This document shows positions 18,017 to 26,821 of a stretch of 64,000 nucleotides of DNA, one piece after another. Below the pieces are notes generated by a model, which was not told the DNA's origin, did no database searches, and saw nothing but the letters and a program-made list of their open reading frames with translations. Numbering within the stretch: position 1 is the first letter of the stretch; each line of letters begins with the position of its first letter. Source of the DNA: Acidithiobacillus sulfurivorans (lineage in GTDB: Bacteria; Pseudomonadota; Gammaproteobacteria; Acidithiobacillales; Acidithiobacillaceae); the NCBI RefSeq assembly GCF_018853815.1, contig NZ_JAAOMP010000164.1:25456-89455 (forward strand). Reading direction: 5' to 3'. Made by a program: the position numbers and the translations under genes.

Positions 18017-21000
18017 GGGTGTGGCTCCACTTCCAGTTTTTCCAGCCAGTCGGCAAAGGGATGGTATAGGGCTTCGGCATATTCCTGAAAGCCCCACTGC
18101 TGAGGTCCACAGTGCTGGCTGCTCAAGCGGGCAAAATCCGGATAGTCCCGGGCCAGACCGGGATAACGCTGTACTTCTCCGTCGCTATGCTGATTCCCTT
18201 CATAAATGACCGTGGGATTGGTATTTTGTAATACGGCAACCGCTGTTTTCAAAGTGACAGGCAGAGGCTGGAGGAGGCCTTCTCCCCAGAAGTTCAGCAG
18301 ATCTTTAAGCGTGTCGGAGGCATTTTCACAGGGCTGGGTGCTGTGGATTACGGCATCCTTGCCCAGCACAATGGCGCGGGTGGCAATACCCAAATCTGCG
18401 GCCAATAATTGCTGTATCCATATATCCGCCATTTTGTCAGCCTGAATCTGGTTTTTATCATTGAGCAGGCGACTGGCACGGCACTGCAGAAAAGCCCGAT
18501 GCTGGTCGGCATTCAGATACAAAGGTGGAAGCCAGTCATCCAGCAACACAGGCCCCGCTTCATGATAAAGCGCATGGCGTTGATGGTCGGGCTGCCAGGT
18601 TTGCATCAGGGTTTGCCAGACGCTGAGAATGGGTGCGGCGCTGCTCCCCAAGGTTTCCGCCTGCCGTTGTCCCAGAATCCCGAAGGCATAATGACCACTG
18701 CGCAGTTGTGCAGCGATTTTTTGTGCAATAACCTGCGGATATTGGGTATTCTCTGCGTTTGCTCCTGCTTCCAGGATGGCGTTGAGGAGGCCATATTGAT
18801 CCAGCCCATTCAGGACGAAGGTTTCATTATCTGCGCTGCCAGCGGATTCATCCTGAAAAAACGTGTCCAGACGTTGCCGATAAAACGCACGGGAGGGGCA
18901 ACGGAAAAACTCAATAAAATCTCTCAGCCTTCTGGTGGCTGTTTCTGGAATCGCCAGTGCCTGTTCGGGTTGGGGATTTTCTTCTGGATCAGGGAACCAT
19001 TCGCGCGCCCAGGTATGGTGTTTTTGTGGATGCTCCAGATAGGCGCTGCTGAACGCCTGCAGGGGATGTTCCAGGGTGATGCGGCGGAGCAGGCGGTTTT
19101 TTTCTGGCGCGGGGTCGTCGGCGGGATATTTTTCCGGCCAGCCCTTGGCGATGGCATCGCGCAACTGGCTGATCATTAAGGCTGGCTGACGCAGCTGGTT
19201 ATTGCGCGGGTCCCGACCCGTCCAGCTGATATACAGGATTTGCCGTGCCGCCAACAGGGCTTCGAGCATCAGGTAATGATCATCATCCCGGCGTGAGCGG
19301 TCACCCGGACGACTCATTCCTGACAGGGCCATCAAATCATAATCCGGGCGCGGATTGCGACGCGGATAGTCTTCTTCGTTCATGCCCAACAGGCAGATCA
19401 TGGCGTAGGGAACCGCCCGCATGGGTAGCAAGGTGCAGAAGGTGACTCCACCACCGAGAAAATGACGATGCAATTCCGGCAGGTTGAGCATGTCCAGCCA
19501 GTTGGCGCGAAATACCGCCAGGGGCAGGTTTTCGGCAAAATCCGCCAGGAGACAATCTTCCAGCCATTGTTGCAGGGCGGTATCCAGTTGTTGAAGAATT
19601 TCCCGGTCATCGCTGTCTTCGGCACTGAAAAAGTCCTGGAGCAACTGCCGGGCCGCTTCAGCCCAAGCCTGCGGACTTCGCGCTGTGCTCAGAGCGTGCT
19701 GCCAGTTTTCCAGGCTTTCCAGCATCTGATTGAGAGGACCCAGCAGTGCCGCGTCGAGCCCACCTGCCTCGCCGTAGGCCTCGATATTGGCGAAGTGACT
19801 ATCATGGCCATTGGCATAACCGAGATTCAGCCGCTGCAGGGCAAAAGCTCCGGTATTTTGCGCGCCGCAGTAGGACATGCCCAATGCGTGGCGATGTTCT
19901 GCCGATAAACCCCAGCGCCATCCAGATTCTTCAAGCCAGGATTCGAGCAGGGGCAGGTCATCGGTTTCCATGCCAAAACGCCGACGGAAGGCCGGGCAAT
20001 GCAGCAGATCACGGATTTCACTTTGCTGACAGCGCTGTTCCGGTAATTGCAGCAACCAGTCCAGTGCCTGCAGCAAGGGAGATTCTTCCCGCGCCTGCAA
20101 ATCCACAATATGGTAAGGAATATAGCGTGCATCTTCGCGATCGTACTGATCAAAAGTGGCACGAATCAGCGGCGCAAAGCGGCTGATTTCCGGGACCATC
20201 ACAATGATATCCCGAGGCTGCATGGAACCTGTGGCGAGATGGTCCAGTAGCTGGTCATGGAGAACCTGCAACTCGCGCAGGGCGCTGTGGGCGACGTGAA
20301 AAACAATGGAATGGTCCGTTTCGCAGACCGGCTGACAGTGTTCCGGAGTCATGACTTCCTGCTCGCGGATCAGTACCTGCAGTTGTCTGAGCAGGGTCTC
20401 ACCCCGGTCTTCGGTAAACAGGTCAATACGCGGTATGGCCAGCGCGCTTTGTCTGGCCCGGGTGTCATCCCATTGCTCCAGCATGTTCAGAAAATCCCGA
20501 CCCTGGCGACCCCATTGGGCGAGTAACACATTACATTCACTGTGCAGGTTTTCGGGAGATATTTGGCTCAGGTCCCGATCCTGGCGCAGGGGCTGGCGGC
20601 GGCGTTCGCGGCGCAGCAGTTCCCGCCCTGAAATGATGTCTCCCCAATAAAAGCGGCAGGGATTGGGTACTGCGAGAATCACCTGCAGGCTTTGCCCCAG
20701 TGCAGCCAGGGCGCTCAGGCTTTGTTCGGGCAGGGTGGCCGCCCCAAACAAAACGACCCGGCGCGGCAGGGCCGGACGCGGTGTTGCTCCGTTTGTCATG
20801 GCCTTTATAAAAGCCTGATGCACTTCGGCCCGGCCCATGACGGCGCTTTGATTCTGCAGGTGCAGATCCTGCTGGACAGCCTGCCAGAGTCGAGACTGCC
20901 AACGCTGATCTTCCGGTATGCTGGCGATTTGTCCTTGCGCGCTGCGCAACGTATCCCGGCCCTCAGCCCAGTCCTGCAGCCAATCACTGCGATAAACCTG

Positions 21001-21474
21001 ATATTGATCGAAAAGATCGGCAATTTGCGCGGCCATCTGCCAGCGGCGTTCCATAGCAGTACTGCCATTGCCATTGAGATAGTGCTGCAGGGGGGCAAAA
21101 TCATGGCCGGATAACAGTTGCGGAAGCAGTCGCATCAGTCGCCAGGTGAGTGCGGGCTTATCAAGAGGAGAACGGCTGGCGACCTGCTCCCGGCCCAGTA
21201 CTCTGGCGTAACTGTCCCAGAGAAAACGTCCCGGCAGCATGACCTTGACGGCCGCACAAATCCCTTCGTGCTGTGCCAGGGTCCACTGCAGCCATTCGGC
21301 AATGCCGTTACTCTGGACCAGAAAAATCTCTTCTTCGAGGGGCTGCAGCGGGTGCCTGCGCAGCCATTCGAGGACGGCATCACGAAGCCATTCCAGATGG
21401 TCGCCCTGGAGGACAATAAAACCGGGCTCCAGGGAGCCGGCCGATGTTTCAGTCATGTAAGGTTCGGCTGTCAT
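18013..21474 (-). CDS. recC: Exonuclease V gamma subunit RecC
   Basis: RecC holds RecB and RecD together and recognises Chi. The 1153-residue protein has the N-terminal EIFLVQSNGIAEWLQW and PGRFLWDSYARVLG blocks typical of RecC and the later GMNEEDYPRRNPRPDYDLM stretch. Starts at 21474 or 21456 are both possible; either overlaps the end of the DUF2063 gene, by 26 or 8 bases. That overlap puts the whole recCBD set in the same transcription unit as the RiPP-type genes just upstream, which is an unusual neighbourhood. Confidence 0.94.
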   Translation of the reverse strand: MTAEPYMTETSAGSLEPGFIVLQGDHLEWLRDAVLEWLRRHPLQPLEEEIFLVQSNGIAEWLQWTLAQHEGICAAVKVMLPGRFLWDSYARVLGREQVASRSPLDKPALTWRLMRLLPQLLSGHDFAPLQHYLNGNGSTAMERRWQMAAQIADLFDQYQVYRSDWLQDWAEGRDTLRSAQGQIASIPEDQRWQSRLWQAVQQDLHLQNQSAVMGRAEVHQAFIKAMTNGATPRPALPRRVVLFGAATLPEQSLSALAALGQSLQVILAVPNPCRFYWGDIISGRELLRRERRRQPLRQDRDLSQISPENLHSECNVLLAQWGRQGRDFLNMLEQWDDTRARQSALAIPRIDLFTEDRGETLLRQLQVLIREQEVMTPEHCQPVCETDHSIVFHVAHSALRELQVLHDQLLDHLATGSMQPRDIIVMVPEISRFAPLIRATFDQYDREDARYIPYHIVDLQAREESPLLQALDWLLQLPEQRCQQSEIRDLLHCPAFRRRFGMETDDLPLLESWLEESGWRWGLSAEHRHALGMSYCGAQNTGAFALQRLNLGYANGHDSHFANIEAYGEAGGLDAALLGPLNQMLESLENWQHALSTARSPQAWAEAARQLLQDFFSAEDSDDREILQQLDTALQQWLEDCLLADFAENLPLAVFRANWLDMLNLPELHRHFLGGGVTFCTLLPMRAVPYAMICLLGMNEEDYPRRNPRPDYDLMALSGMSRPGDRSRRDDDHYLMLEALLAARQILYISWTGRDPRNNQLRQPALMISQLRDAIAKGWPEKYPADDPAPEKNRLLRRITLEHPLQAFSSAYLEHPQKHHTWAREWFPDPEENPQPEQALAIPETATRRLRDFIEFFRCPSRAFYRQRLDTFFQDESAGSADNETFVLNGLDQYGLLNAILEAGANAENTQYPQVIAQKIAAQLRSGHYAFGILGQRQAETLGSSAAPILSVWQTLMQTWQPDHQRHALYHEAGPVLLDDWLPPLYLNADQHRAFLQCRASRLLNDKNQIQADKMADIWIQQLLAADLGIATRAIVLGKDAVIHSTQPCENASDTLKDLLNFWGEGLLQPLPVTLKTAVAVLQNTNPTVIYEGNQHSDGEVQRYPGLARDYPDFARLSSQHCGPQQWGFQEYAEALYHPFADWLEKLEVEPHP

Positions 21475-22258
21475 GGCTGCTCATAAAGTCGATCATCTGT
21501 AGATCCAGCATCTGTTGCAAGAGCTTATGCATTTGCTCTGCAAATGTTTGGGCATTGCCTTCAATCTTCCCGTGGTCTAGCCAATGCTGGAAGATGGCGC
21601 TTCCAGATTGCGGGTCTGCATCCAGACTGACCAGTATTTGCAGGCTCAAGGCATCAGGCTCCAGCATCTGGACAGCGTCGTCACGGTCCCGATAAAGGTA
21701 CAGGGAAACCGGATTCGGGTCGAGAACGGGGGCTGCGGAGAATGTTGGCCGCAATATCAGTTGCTGGACAGGATAGACATACTGAACCAGCGCATGAACC
21801 GTATTCAGCCGTAGAGGGGTGGTCCAGGGGTCCTGCGCTTCTGATCCGGTGTACTCGGGGAGTGTATTATTGGCCTGGGCAACACCCAGAGCCAGTTCCA
21901 GCCATTCCAGGTGCGCCAGTTCCAGAGCATAAGACAGATCTTGTTGAAGGCGTTCTGGGGTTTGGCTCAGATAGGCCATAAATTCATCGGGAATCTGTCG
22001 AAAAAACGGACTGCGACAGGCATGTTCAGCAATGAAGGCATCTCGCCAGCGCAGATATTGGGCTTCACCCAGGCAGCGTATCCACAGAGGAAAACAGGCA
22101 CGCAGGGCGGCATCAAAATTACCCACCAGAAGCTCCCGGTAAAGTTCTACCGCCTGGGCATCCATAAATCCTGGACAGGGTTGCTGGACCGGATTGCGCA
22201 GATGGGCAGTCAGTATCCTGAGCCGATCCTGTTCATTGGGCGTATCAAAAATCCGCAT
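21449..22258 (-). CDS. DUF2063 partner protein of the MNIO enzyme (BufC/HvfC-like)
   Basis: The protein (about 269 residues) has the DUF2063 N-terminal block: CPGFMDAQAVELYRELL, then NFDAALRACFPL and a WRDAFIAEH segment. DUF2063 proteins act as recruitment partners of DUF692 (MNIO) enzymes in modifying small cysteine-containing peptides. I prefer the ATG at 22258 (MRIFDTPNEQDRL), which overlaps the upstream MNIO gene by 14 bases; 22279 is also possible. It overlaps recC downstream. The association with the MNIO gene and precursor is strong; the peptide modification itself is inferred. Confidence 0.85.
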   Translation of the reverse strand: MRIFDTPNEQDRLRILTAHLRNPVQQPCPGFMDAQAVELYRELLVGNFDAALRACFPLWIRCLGEAQYLRWRDAFIAEHACRSPFFRQIPDEFMAYLSQTPERLQQDLSYALELAHLEWLELALGVAQANNTLPEYTGSEAQDPWTTPLRLNTVHALVQYVYPVQQLILRPTFSAAPVLDPNPVSLYLYRDRDDAVQMLEPDALSLQILVSLDADPQSGSAIFQHWLDHGKIEGNAQTFAEQMHKLLQQMLDLQMIDFMSSHDSRTLHD

Positions 22259-23090
22259 GGGCTGCTGTTTGCGGTGCAATTTTTCGGGCCTCGCGCAATA
22301 AATCCGTCAGGGGCGGGATTTGGTTATCCCATTCCAGCAGGGTTGGCTTGGGGCCAAATTGCTCCCGACTGTGTTGCAGCAGTTTCCATACGGCAGGGTC
22401 CACAGCAGCATCGTGGGTATCAATCAGCCAGCCGTTCACATGCTGCTGGTGTCCGGCGAGGTGTTGATAAACGATGCGTTCTGCGGGCAAAGTCTGCAAA
22501 AATTCCAAAGCATCGTAGTGATGGTTGCAACTGTTCACATACAGGTTGTTGAGGTCCAATAACAGGTTACAGCCAGATTTTGCCAGCAGCCCCAAAAGAA
22601 AGTCCTGCTCGCTCATGGTGCTGTGCGTGTAGTCGCCATAGTAGGCTGTGTTTTCGATAATCAAGGGCATTTTCAGGTAATCCTGGACCTGCATCACCCG
22701 CTGCGCGACATATTCCAGCATTTCTTCCGTCAGCGGTAGGGGCAATAAATCGTAAAGTTGACCCCGGTCGGCGCAAAAAGCCAGATGCTCACTGTAGTGC
22801 TGAATGCCGTGCTCTTGCATGAAGTCGCCCACGGCTTCCAGGAGATCCACATCGAGCGGTTCCGGCCCGCCGATGGATAGGGAAAGACCGTGACAAATAA
22901 AAGGGTAGGTATCCGTCAATTGACGGAGCTGCTGTTCCGGGCGGCCACCAAAGCCAATCCAGTTTTCTGGAGCCAGTTCAAAAAAACGGATATCACTTTG
23001 GGGATGGGTCAGTAAGTCGTCCAGAAACTCCCTGCGCAGGCCAAGGCCAATGGCATTTTCAGGCAGACCGGCGCCATGCGTTCCCGTCAT
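22245..23090 (-). CDS. MNIO (DUF692) peptide-modifying iron enzyme (BufB/HvfB-like)
   Basis: DUF692 proteins are multinuclear non-haem iron oxygenases (MbnB, BufB, HvfB) that convert cysteines of small peptides into copper-binding heterocycles. The 281-residue product has the family blocks: ELAPENWIGFGG, CHGLSLSIGG, YSEHLAFC, ENTAYY, LLDLNNLYVNSCNHH, HLAGHQ, IDTHDAAV and LLEWDNQIP, which include the His, Asp and Glu metal ligands. It lies 65 bases after the precursor-like gene at 23156 and overlaps the DUF2063 gene. The substrate is inferred to be the 23156-23500 peptide. Confidence 0.93.
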   Translation of the reverse strand: MTGTHGAGLPENAIGLGLRREFLDDLLTHPQSDIRFFELAPENWIGFGGRPEQQLRQLTDTYPFICHGLSLSIGGPEPLDVDLLEAVGDFMQEHGIQHYSEHLAFCADRGQLYDLLPLPLTEEMLEYVAQRVMQVQDYLKMPLIIENTAYYGDYTHSTMSEQDFLLGLLAKSGCNLLLDLNNLYVNSCNHHYDALEFLQTLPAERIVYQHLAGHQQHVNGWLIDTHDAAVDPAVWKLLQHSREQFGPKPTLLEWDNQIPPLTDLLREARKIAPQTAAHADF

Positions 23091-23155
23091 TTATGCGGCT
23101 TCAAGCAGTGCTGATTTGGCTAACATGGGCTTCATAAACGACGGAGGCGGTACAA

Positions 23156-23500
23156 TCAGGAAGCCATGGCCGACTTGTGCATCTTTTCCATGGTTTTCTT
23201 GCCGCATTTTCCGTCATGGGCCTTGATGGCCGCTTTGCTGACGCAATGTGCCTCTTTTGCCTTGGCGTTATTTCCAGCTTTAGGGGCCATCTTGTTCATG
23301 TTTTTTGAGCAATTGCCTTCCTGTTGACCCTTGCCCATCATCTGCGAGCAATTACCTTCATTTTTGGCGCTACTGCTCATCATGGCTACTGGCTGCAGGG
23401 TTGCCGCGCCAGTGGTGGCAGCAATGGCTGTTACCGGTAATGCCGCCATGGACAAAGCAAAAGCGGAACCAAGTGCAGCAGAAATATAGGTTTTTTTCAT
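23156..23500 (-). CDS. Secreted cysteine-motif precursor peptide (bufferin/HvfA-like)
   Basis: The 114-residue protein has a Sec signal peptide (cleavage probably after AIAA, about residue 28), then a lysine- and methionine-rich chain with just four cysteines: C51 and C64 in EGNCS repeats, C86 in KEAHCV and C99 in DGKCGKK. These form two pairs, each spaced 13 residues. EGxC-type motifs are the modification sites in precursors paired with MNIO and DUF2063 proteins, which are the next two genes. The ATG has GAGGA upstream. It is probably a periplasmic copper-buffering RiPP; the exact subfamily is uncertain. Confidence 0.8.
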   Translation of the reverse strand: MKKTYISAALGSAFALSMAALPVTAIAATTGAATLQPVAMMSSSAKNEGNCSQMMGKGQQEGNCSKNMNKMAPKAGNNAKAKEAHCVSKAAIKAHDGKCGKKTMEKMHKSAMAS

Positions 23501-23579
23501 GACAAATCCTCAACAAAGTGGGTTTTTAGGGGGCGGGCCATGGTGGCTCCCACCCCCCAGCTTGACTACGAGCAATCTC

Positions 23580-23987
23580 TCACAGCACATGAAATCCTGC
23601 AACCTTGTTGTAAATAAAGGTAATCTGAATCAGAATCTGATGGCCGTTGGCCATGGTCAGGCGCCATATTCCGCTCCGGTATTTTCCTTCATTCAGAGTG
23701 GTCACATAATTTGCCGTCCAGTGTTTTTGCAGGCCCAATTTTTCATCAAGCCTGGCAGCCGTTTCCTTAAAGCTTTGCGCTGAGGCTGCTGTCGTGAACT
23801 GGGTATCTGCATTTTGTGTCCACAGGTTGAAATCCTTGTGAACCAGGGCTGTCATCAGGCGATCAAATTGTTTCTGGCTGTGATCAGGCGCCGAAATACT
23901 GCAGTCGCCGGAACTGGCCGCCCATGCATTCTGAAAGATAAACGGCGAAGTGCTGCACAGTAATATCAGTAAAGCTCTTTTCAGCAT
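23580..23987 (-). CDS. Small secreted protein of unknown function
   Basis: The 135-residue protein has a Sec signal peptide (hydrophobic core residues 5-20, cleavage likely after NAWA) and a mature domain of about 110 residues with one cysteine. The size and pattern resemble a cystatin- or DUF4864-like fold, but I see no diagnostic motif and do not assign a family. It lies 79 bases upstream of the RiPP-type precursor gene in the same direction. It could be part of that unit, but a G/C-rich imperfect hairpin in the gap may separate them. Confidence 0.6.
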   Translation of the reverse strand: MLKRALLILLCSTSPFIFQNAWAASSGDCSISAPDHSQKQFDRLMTALVHKDFNLWTQNADTQFTTAASAQSFKETAARLDEKLGLQKHWTANYVTTLNEGKYRSGIWRLTMANGHQILIQITFIYNKVAGFHVL

Positions 23988-24054
23988 CCTGTTTTCCTTT
24001 TTTCAATCGTAAAGAGTGAAATTTCAGTAAATCATTTATGCTACAAGAAGAGGC

Positions 24055-24600
24055 TTACCAGCGACCCCGAGGCCAATATCCCCAACCGGGTCCGTACCAA
24101 CCAGGAAAAAAACCAAAGCCGGTTCCGACAAAAACCTGTTGCTCCACCTGTGCACGGGGCGGTTCTATAGGCCACAAATACACAGTATTCGCTGCCAGTT
24201 TGGGATAGGTATAACTGAACTGACCTACATCATGGTGCTCAGTGCCGGTAATCATTCCGATAAATGTGACCTCACGGTCGGGGCGATAAAGCATGGGATC
24301 ATAAAAACCGGGTGCACAGGCCACGAAGCGACCAATATGCGCCTCACCTTCTTCCGACTGGGGCCTGCCATTATTATGCAGGGGCTCACCCAGCACGGTG
24401 AAGCAGGTTTGCTGCGTTTCAGGTCGGGTTTCAATGATTTTGCCACCCCAGCGAACCTGATGACCATTGAAGTTGCCGCTTTGTGCGGCGACAGGGGTGA
24501 TGTTTGGGAAACTACCACTGACCGGAGTAACTGTTGCGCAACCGGAAAGGCAGGCCGCACTGATCAGGGTGGTCCAGAAAGCCAAGCGTTGCTTCGTCAT
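24055..24600 (-). CDS. Slp-family outer-membrane lipoprotein
   Basis: The 181-residue protein begins with a lipoprotein signal (lipobox LSGC). The mature part has the Slp/YeaY pattern QVRWGGKIIETRPETQQTCF and the later beta-rich RFVACAPGFYDPMLYRPDREVTFIG. The C-terminus is Gly/Trp/Pro-rich (PGWYGPGWGYWPRGRW), as often seen in this group. I start at 24600 because GGAG lies seven bases upstream. Slp proteins are outer-membrane lipoproteins induced by acid and starvation in enteric bacteria; a role in acid tolerance here is inference. Confidence 0.82.
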   Translation of the reverse strand: MTKQRLAFWTTLISAACLSGCATVTPVSGSFPNITPVAAQSGNFNGHQVRWGGKIIETRPETQQTCFTVLGEPLHNNGRPQSEEGEAHIGRFVACAPGFYDPMLYRPDREVTFIGMITGTEHHDVGQFSYTYPKLAANTVYLWPIEPPRAQVEQQVFVGTGFGFFPGWYGPGWGYWPRGRW

Positions 24601-24691
24601 GATTTTGCTCCGCAAAAATGAGACTGACCCGCATATTGACCGACATGATCCTGGATTGGTTCAAAGCCAGTCCAAGTCCTTGAATTTTAGC

Positions 24692-25060
24692 TTAACGGGA
24701 AGTTCCCGGTCTACCGCCGTTGGTTTTGCTCCGACTCCCCCAGTAGCTGACAGCAAACAGAATGATTGCCATGACCAGTTCCTGCGCAGCCGGGATCAGC
24801 CATCCTCTGGGCCAGGACTGAAACAGAACCATGGCAATGGTCAGCGCGCCGAGGAGAATCATGACTCCGGCCAGACGCGACAGTACCGTAAATACATTTT
24901 TTGCGGTGAATATGCCAATGCCGCGATGAACGCCGATCCCGCGCAGGAAACTGTCGAGTTTTTGTGGCGAAATCAGATAGACCAGTGCCAAGACCAGAAA
25001 GGCAAGGATGCCCAGTGCAATGATGACTCCAATAATACTCATGATATTGACCATGGGCAT
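24692..25060 (-). CDS. Hypothetical small membrane protein
   Basis: The 122-residue protein has three predicted membrane helices (about residues 8-30, 58-77 and 85-105) and a basic C-terminus (SRSKTNGGRPGTSR). The family is not recognised. Between this gene and pirin at 25292 lie about 230 bases in which I see only a TATAAT hexamer (25245-25250) placed suitably for a pirin -10 box, without a good -35. Confidence 0.55.
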   Translation of the reverse strand: MPMVNIMSIIGVIIALGILAFLVLALVYLISPQKLDSFLRGIGVHRGIGIFTAKNVFTVLSRLAGVMILLGALTIAMVLFQSWPRGWLIPAAQELVMAIILFAVSYWGSRSKTNGGRPGTSR

Positions 25061-25291
25061 GACGGCTCCTCCATGTGGATTCTTCCTGAACAGTATACCC
25101 TATCTGACCATGTCCCGGACCAAAAGTTGGTTCCAATTGCGTCGGCTAAAAATGATGGCTGTCTTCCTGCAGTTCGGCAAAACGCGCTGCGAGAAAATCT
25201 ATCCCGGATAGCGACACCCACTACTCATGTTTTGGATCAATATCTATAATGAATAGCGTAGCCAGTATGGACGCTTTTCAAGGAGATCAGC

Positions 25292-26158
25292 ATGAAAAAA
25301 ATATTGGGTATTTATGATGCACCGCCTTCCCATTGGGTTGGAGATGGCTTTCCGGTCAGTTCGATGCTTTCTTATCATCAACACGGCAAAATGTTGAGCC
25401 CTTTTCTGCTGCTGGATCATGCCGGGCCTATGCATTTTACGCCCAGTGAACAGGCGCGTGGCGTGGGCACCCATCCCCATCGGGGTTTTGAGACAGTCAC
25501 CATTGTCTATAAGGGCGAGGTCGCGCACAAAGATTCAACCGGTCGCGGCGGAATAATTGGCCCCGGCGATGTGCAATGGATGACTGCGGGCTCAGGAATT
25601 TTGCATGAGGAGTTCCATTCGCCAGCATTCACGGCAGCCGGGGGCGAGTTGGAGATGGTGCAACTCTGGGTGAATCTTCCGGCGCGTAACAAAATGACGA
25701 CGCCTGCTTATCAGACCATTGTGAATGGAGATATTCCGCAAGTGCGTTTGCCGGAACAGGCTGGATTATTACGCGTGATTGCGGGTGAATATGCCGGAGA
25801 AAAAGGCCCGGCACATACTTTTTCGCCGCTACAGGTCTGGGATATTCGCCTGCAGGCGGGGAGTCGCAGTCAATGGACGCTGCCTGAAGGATGGAATGTG
25901 GCGCTGGTGCTGTTGCAAGGAGAAGTGACGGTGAACAGTGAAAATGTGTTACGGGCCTCGCAAATGCTGGTGCTGGATGCTGCGGCCCAGGATTTTTCCA
26001 TCGAAGCCCACAGTGATGCGGTGCTTTTGCTGCTCAGTGGCGAACCGCTTGATGAGCCTATTGTTGGATATGGTCCATTTGTGATGAATACGGAAGCGGA
26101 AATTCAACAGGCCATTGCAGATTTCAGAAGTGGCCGTTTTGGGCAGATGGAACAATGA
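25292..26158 (+). CDS. Pirin-family bicupin protein
   Basis: The 288-residue protein has the N-terminal cupin metal site of pirins: HPHRGFETVTI and, later, GILHEEF, giving the three His and one Glu ligands, plus the QLWVNLPARNKM signature. Some bacterial pirins (YhhW) have quercetinase activity and others regulate metabolism; sequence does not tell which applies here. AAGGAGATC lies just before the ATG. It is convergent with the TMEM175-like gene, with almost no gap. Confidence 0.92.
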   Translation: MKKILGIYDAPPSHWVGDGFPVSSMLSYHQHGKMLSPFLLLDHAGPMHFTPSEQARGVGTHPHRGFETVTIVYKGEVAHKDSTGRGGIIGPGDVQWMTAGSGILHEEFHSPAFTAAGGELEMVQLWVNLPARNKMTTPAYQTIVNGDIPQVRLPEQAGLLRVIAGEYAGEKGPAHTFSPLQVWDIRLQAGSRSQWTLPEGWNVALVLLQGEVTVNSENVLRASQMLVLDAAAQDFSIEAHSDAVLLLLSGEPLDEPIVGYGPFVMNTEAEIQQAIADFRSGRFGQMEQ

Positions 26159-26161
26159 TGA

Positions 26162-26740
26162 TCATTCTTTGCTATCGATAAGCAGGTTTTCGATCCGGCG
26201 ATCTGGAATCAACCATAAAAAAGCGAGTCCCAGATAAATAAGTTTGGCTCCTGTGGGTGACCATTGGGCCGAAATGATACCTATGAAATAGAAGATGGGT
26301 GAGACTTTTCCTTTCCAGTCCCGACCAATGGCGCGCCGCAAGGTCGGTGCTCCGGCTGCGATAATGCGTTGCTGAAGGATGAAATAGGCAATGGCAGCCA
26401 TGAAAAGGACCACGCCGTATAATTCCGTAGGCGCTGTGGCGAAATGGTTTTCACCCATCCAACTGGTGACGAAGGGAAAAAGTGATAACCAGAACAGCAG
26501 ATGCAAATTGGCCCAGAGAATACTGCCGGTGATTTTCCCACTGGCTTGCAGCATGTTGTGATGGTTGTTCCAGTAAATACCGACGTAAATAAAGCTCATT
26601 ATGTAGCTGAGAAATACGGGCAGCACGGGTAACAGTGCTGCCATATTTTCCCCGTGAGGGACCTTCATTTCGATGACCATGATGGTGATGATGATGGCAA
26701 TGACACCATCACTGAAGGCTTCTAAACGGTTTCTGCCCAT
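26162..26740 (-). CDS. TMEM175-family (DUF1211) cation channel-like protein
   Basis: The 192-residue protein begins RLEAFSDGVIAIIITIMVIEM, the FSDG helix that lines the pore in TMEM175 channels, followed by five more membrane helices. The bacterial members are potassium-permeable channels with one six-helix repeat, assembling as tetramers, and the length fits. Potassium uptake can contribute to an inside-positive membrane potential in acidophiles; that link is inference. Confidence 0.87.
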   Translation of the reverse strand: MGRNRLEAFSDGVIAIIITIMVIEMKVPHGENMAALLPVLPVFLSYIMSFIYVGIYWNNHHNMLQASGKITGSILWANLHLLFWLSLFPFVTSWMGENHFATAPTELYGVVLFMAAIAYFILQQRIIAAGAPTLRRAIGRDWKGKVSPIFYFIGIISAQWSPTGAKLIYLGLAFLWLIPDRRIENLLIDSKE

Positions 26741-26821
26741 GCTTTCTCCCTGACTGCCTGCAGTTATTTGATCATTCAGAGCATATTAAGCATGATTATT
26801 CCGTCAGGGAATATCTCGGGC

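Noticed and set aside
23524..23562. G/C-rich imperfect hairpin between the 23580 gene and the RiPP precursor
   Set aside because: Pairing is interrupted and no T-run follows on the coding strand, so I did not list it as a terminator.
25061..25291. Possible short gene on the minus strand (25039-25221)
   Set aside because: Overlaps the membrane gene start, has unlikely composition and no ribosome site.
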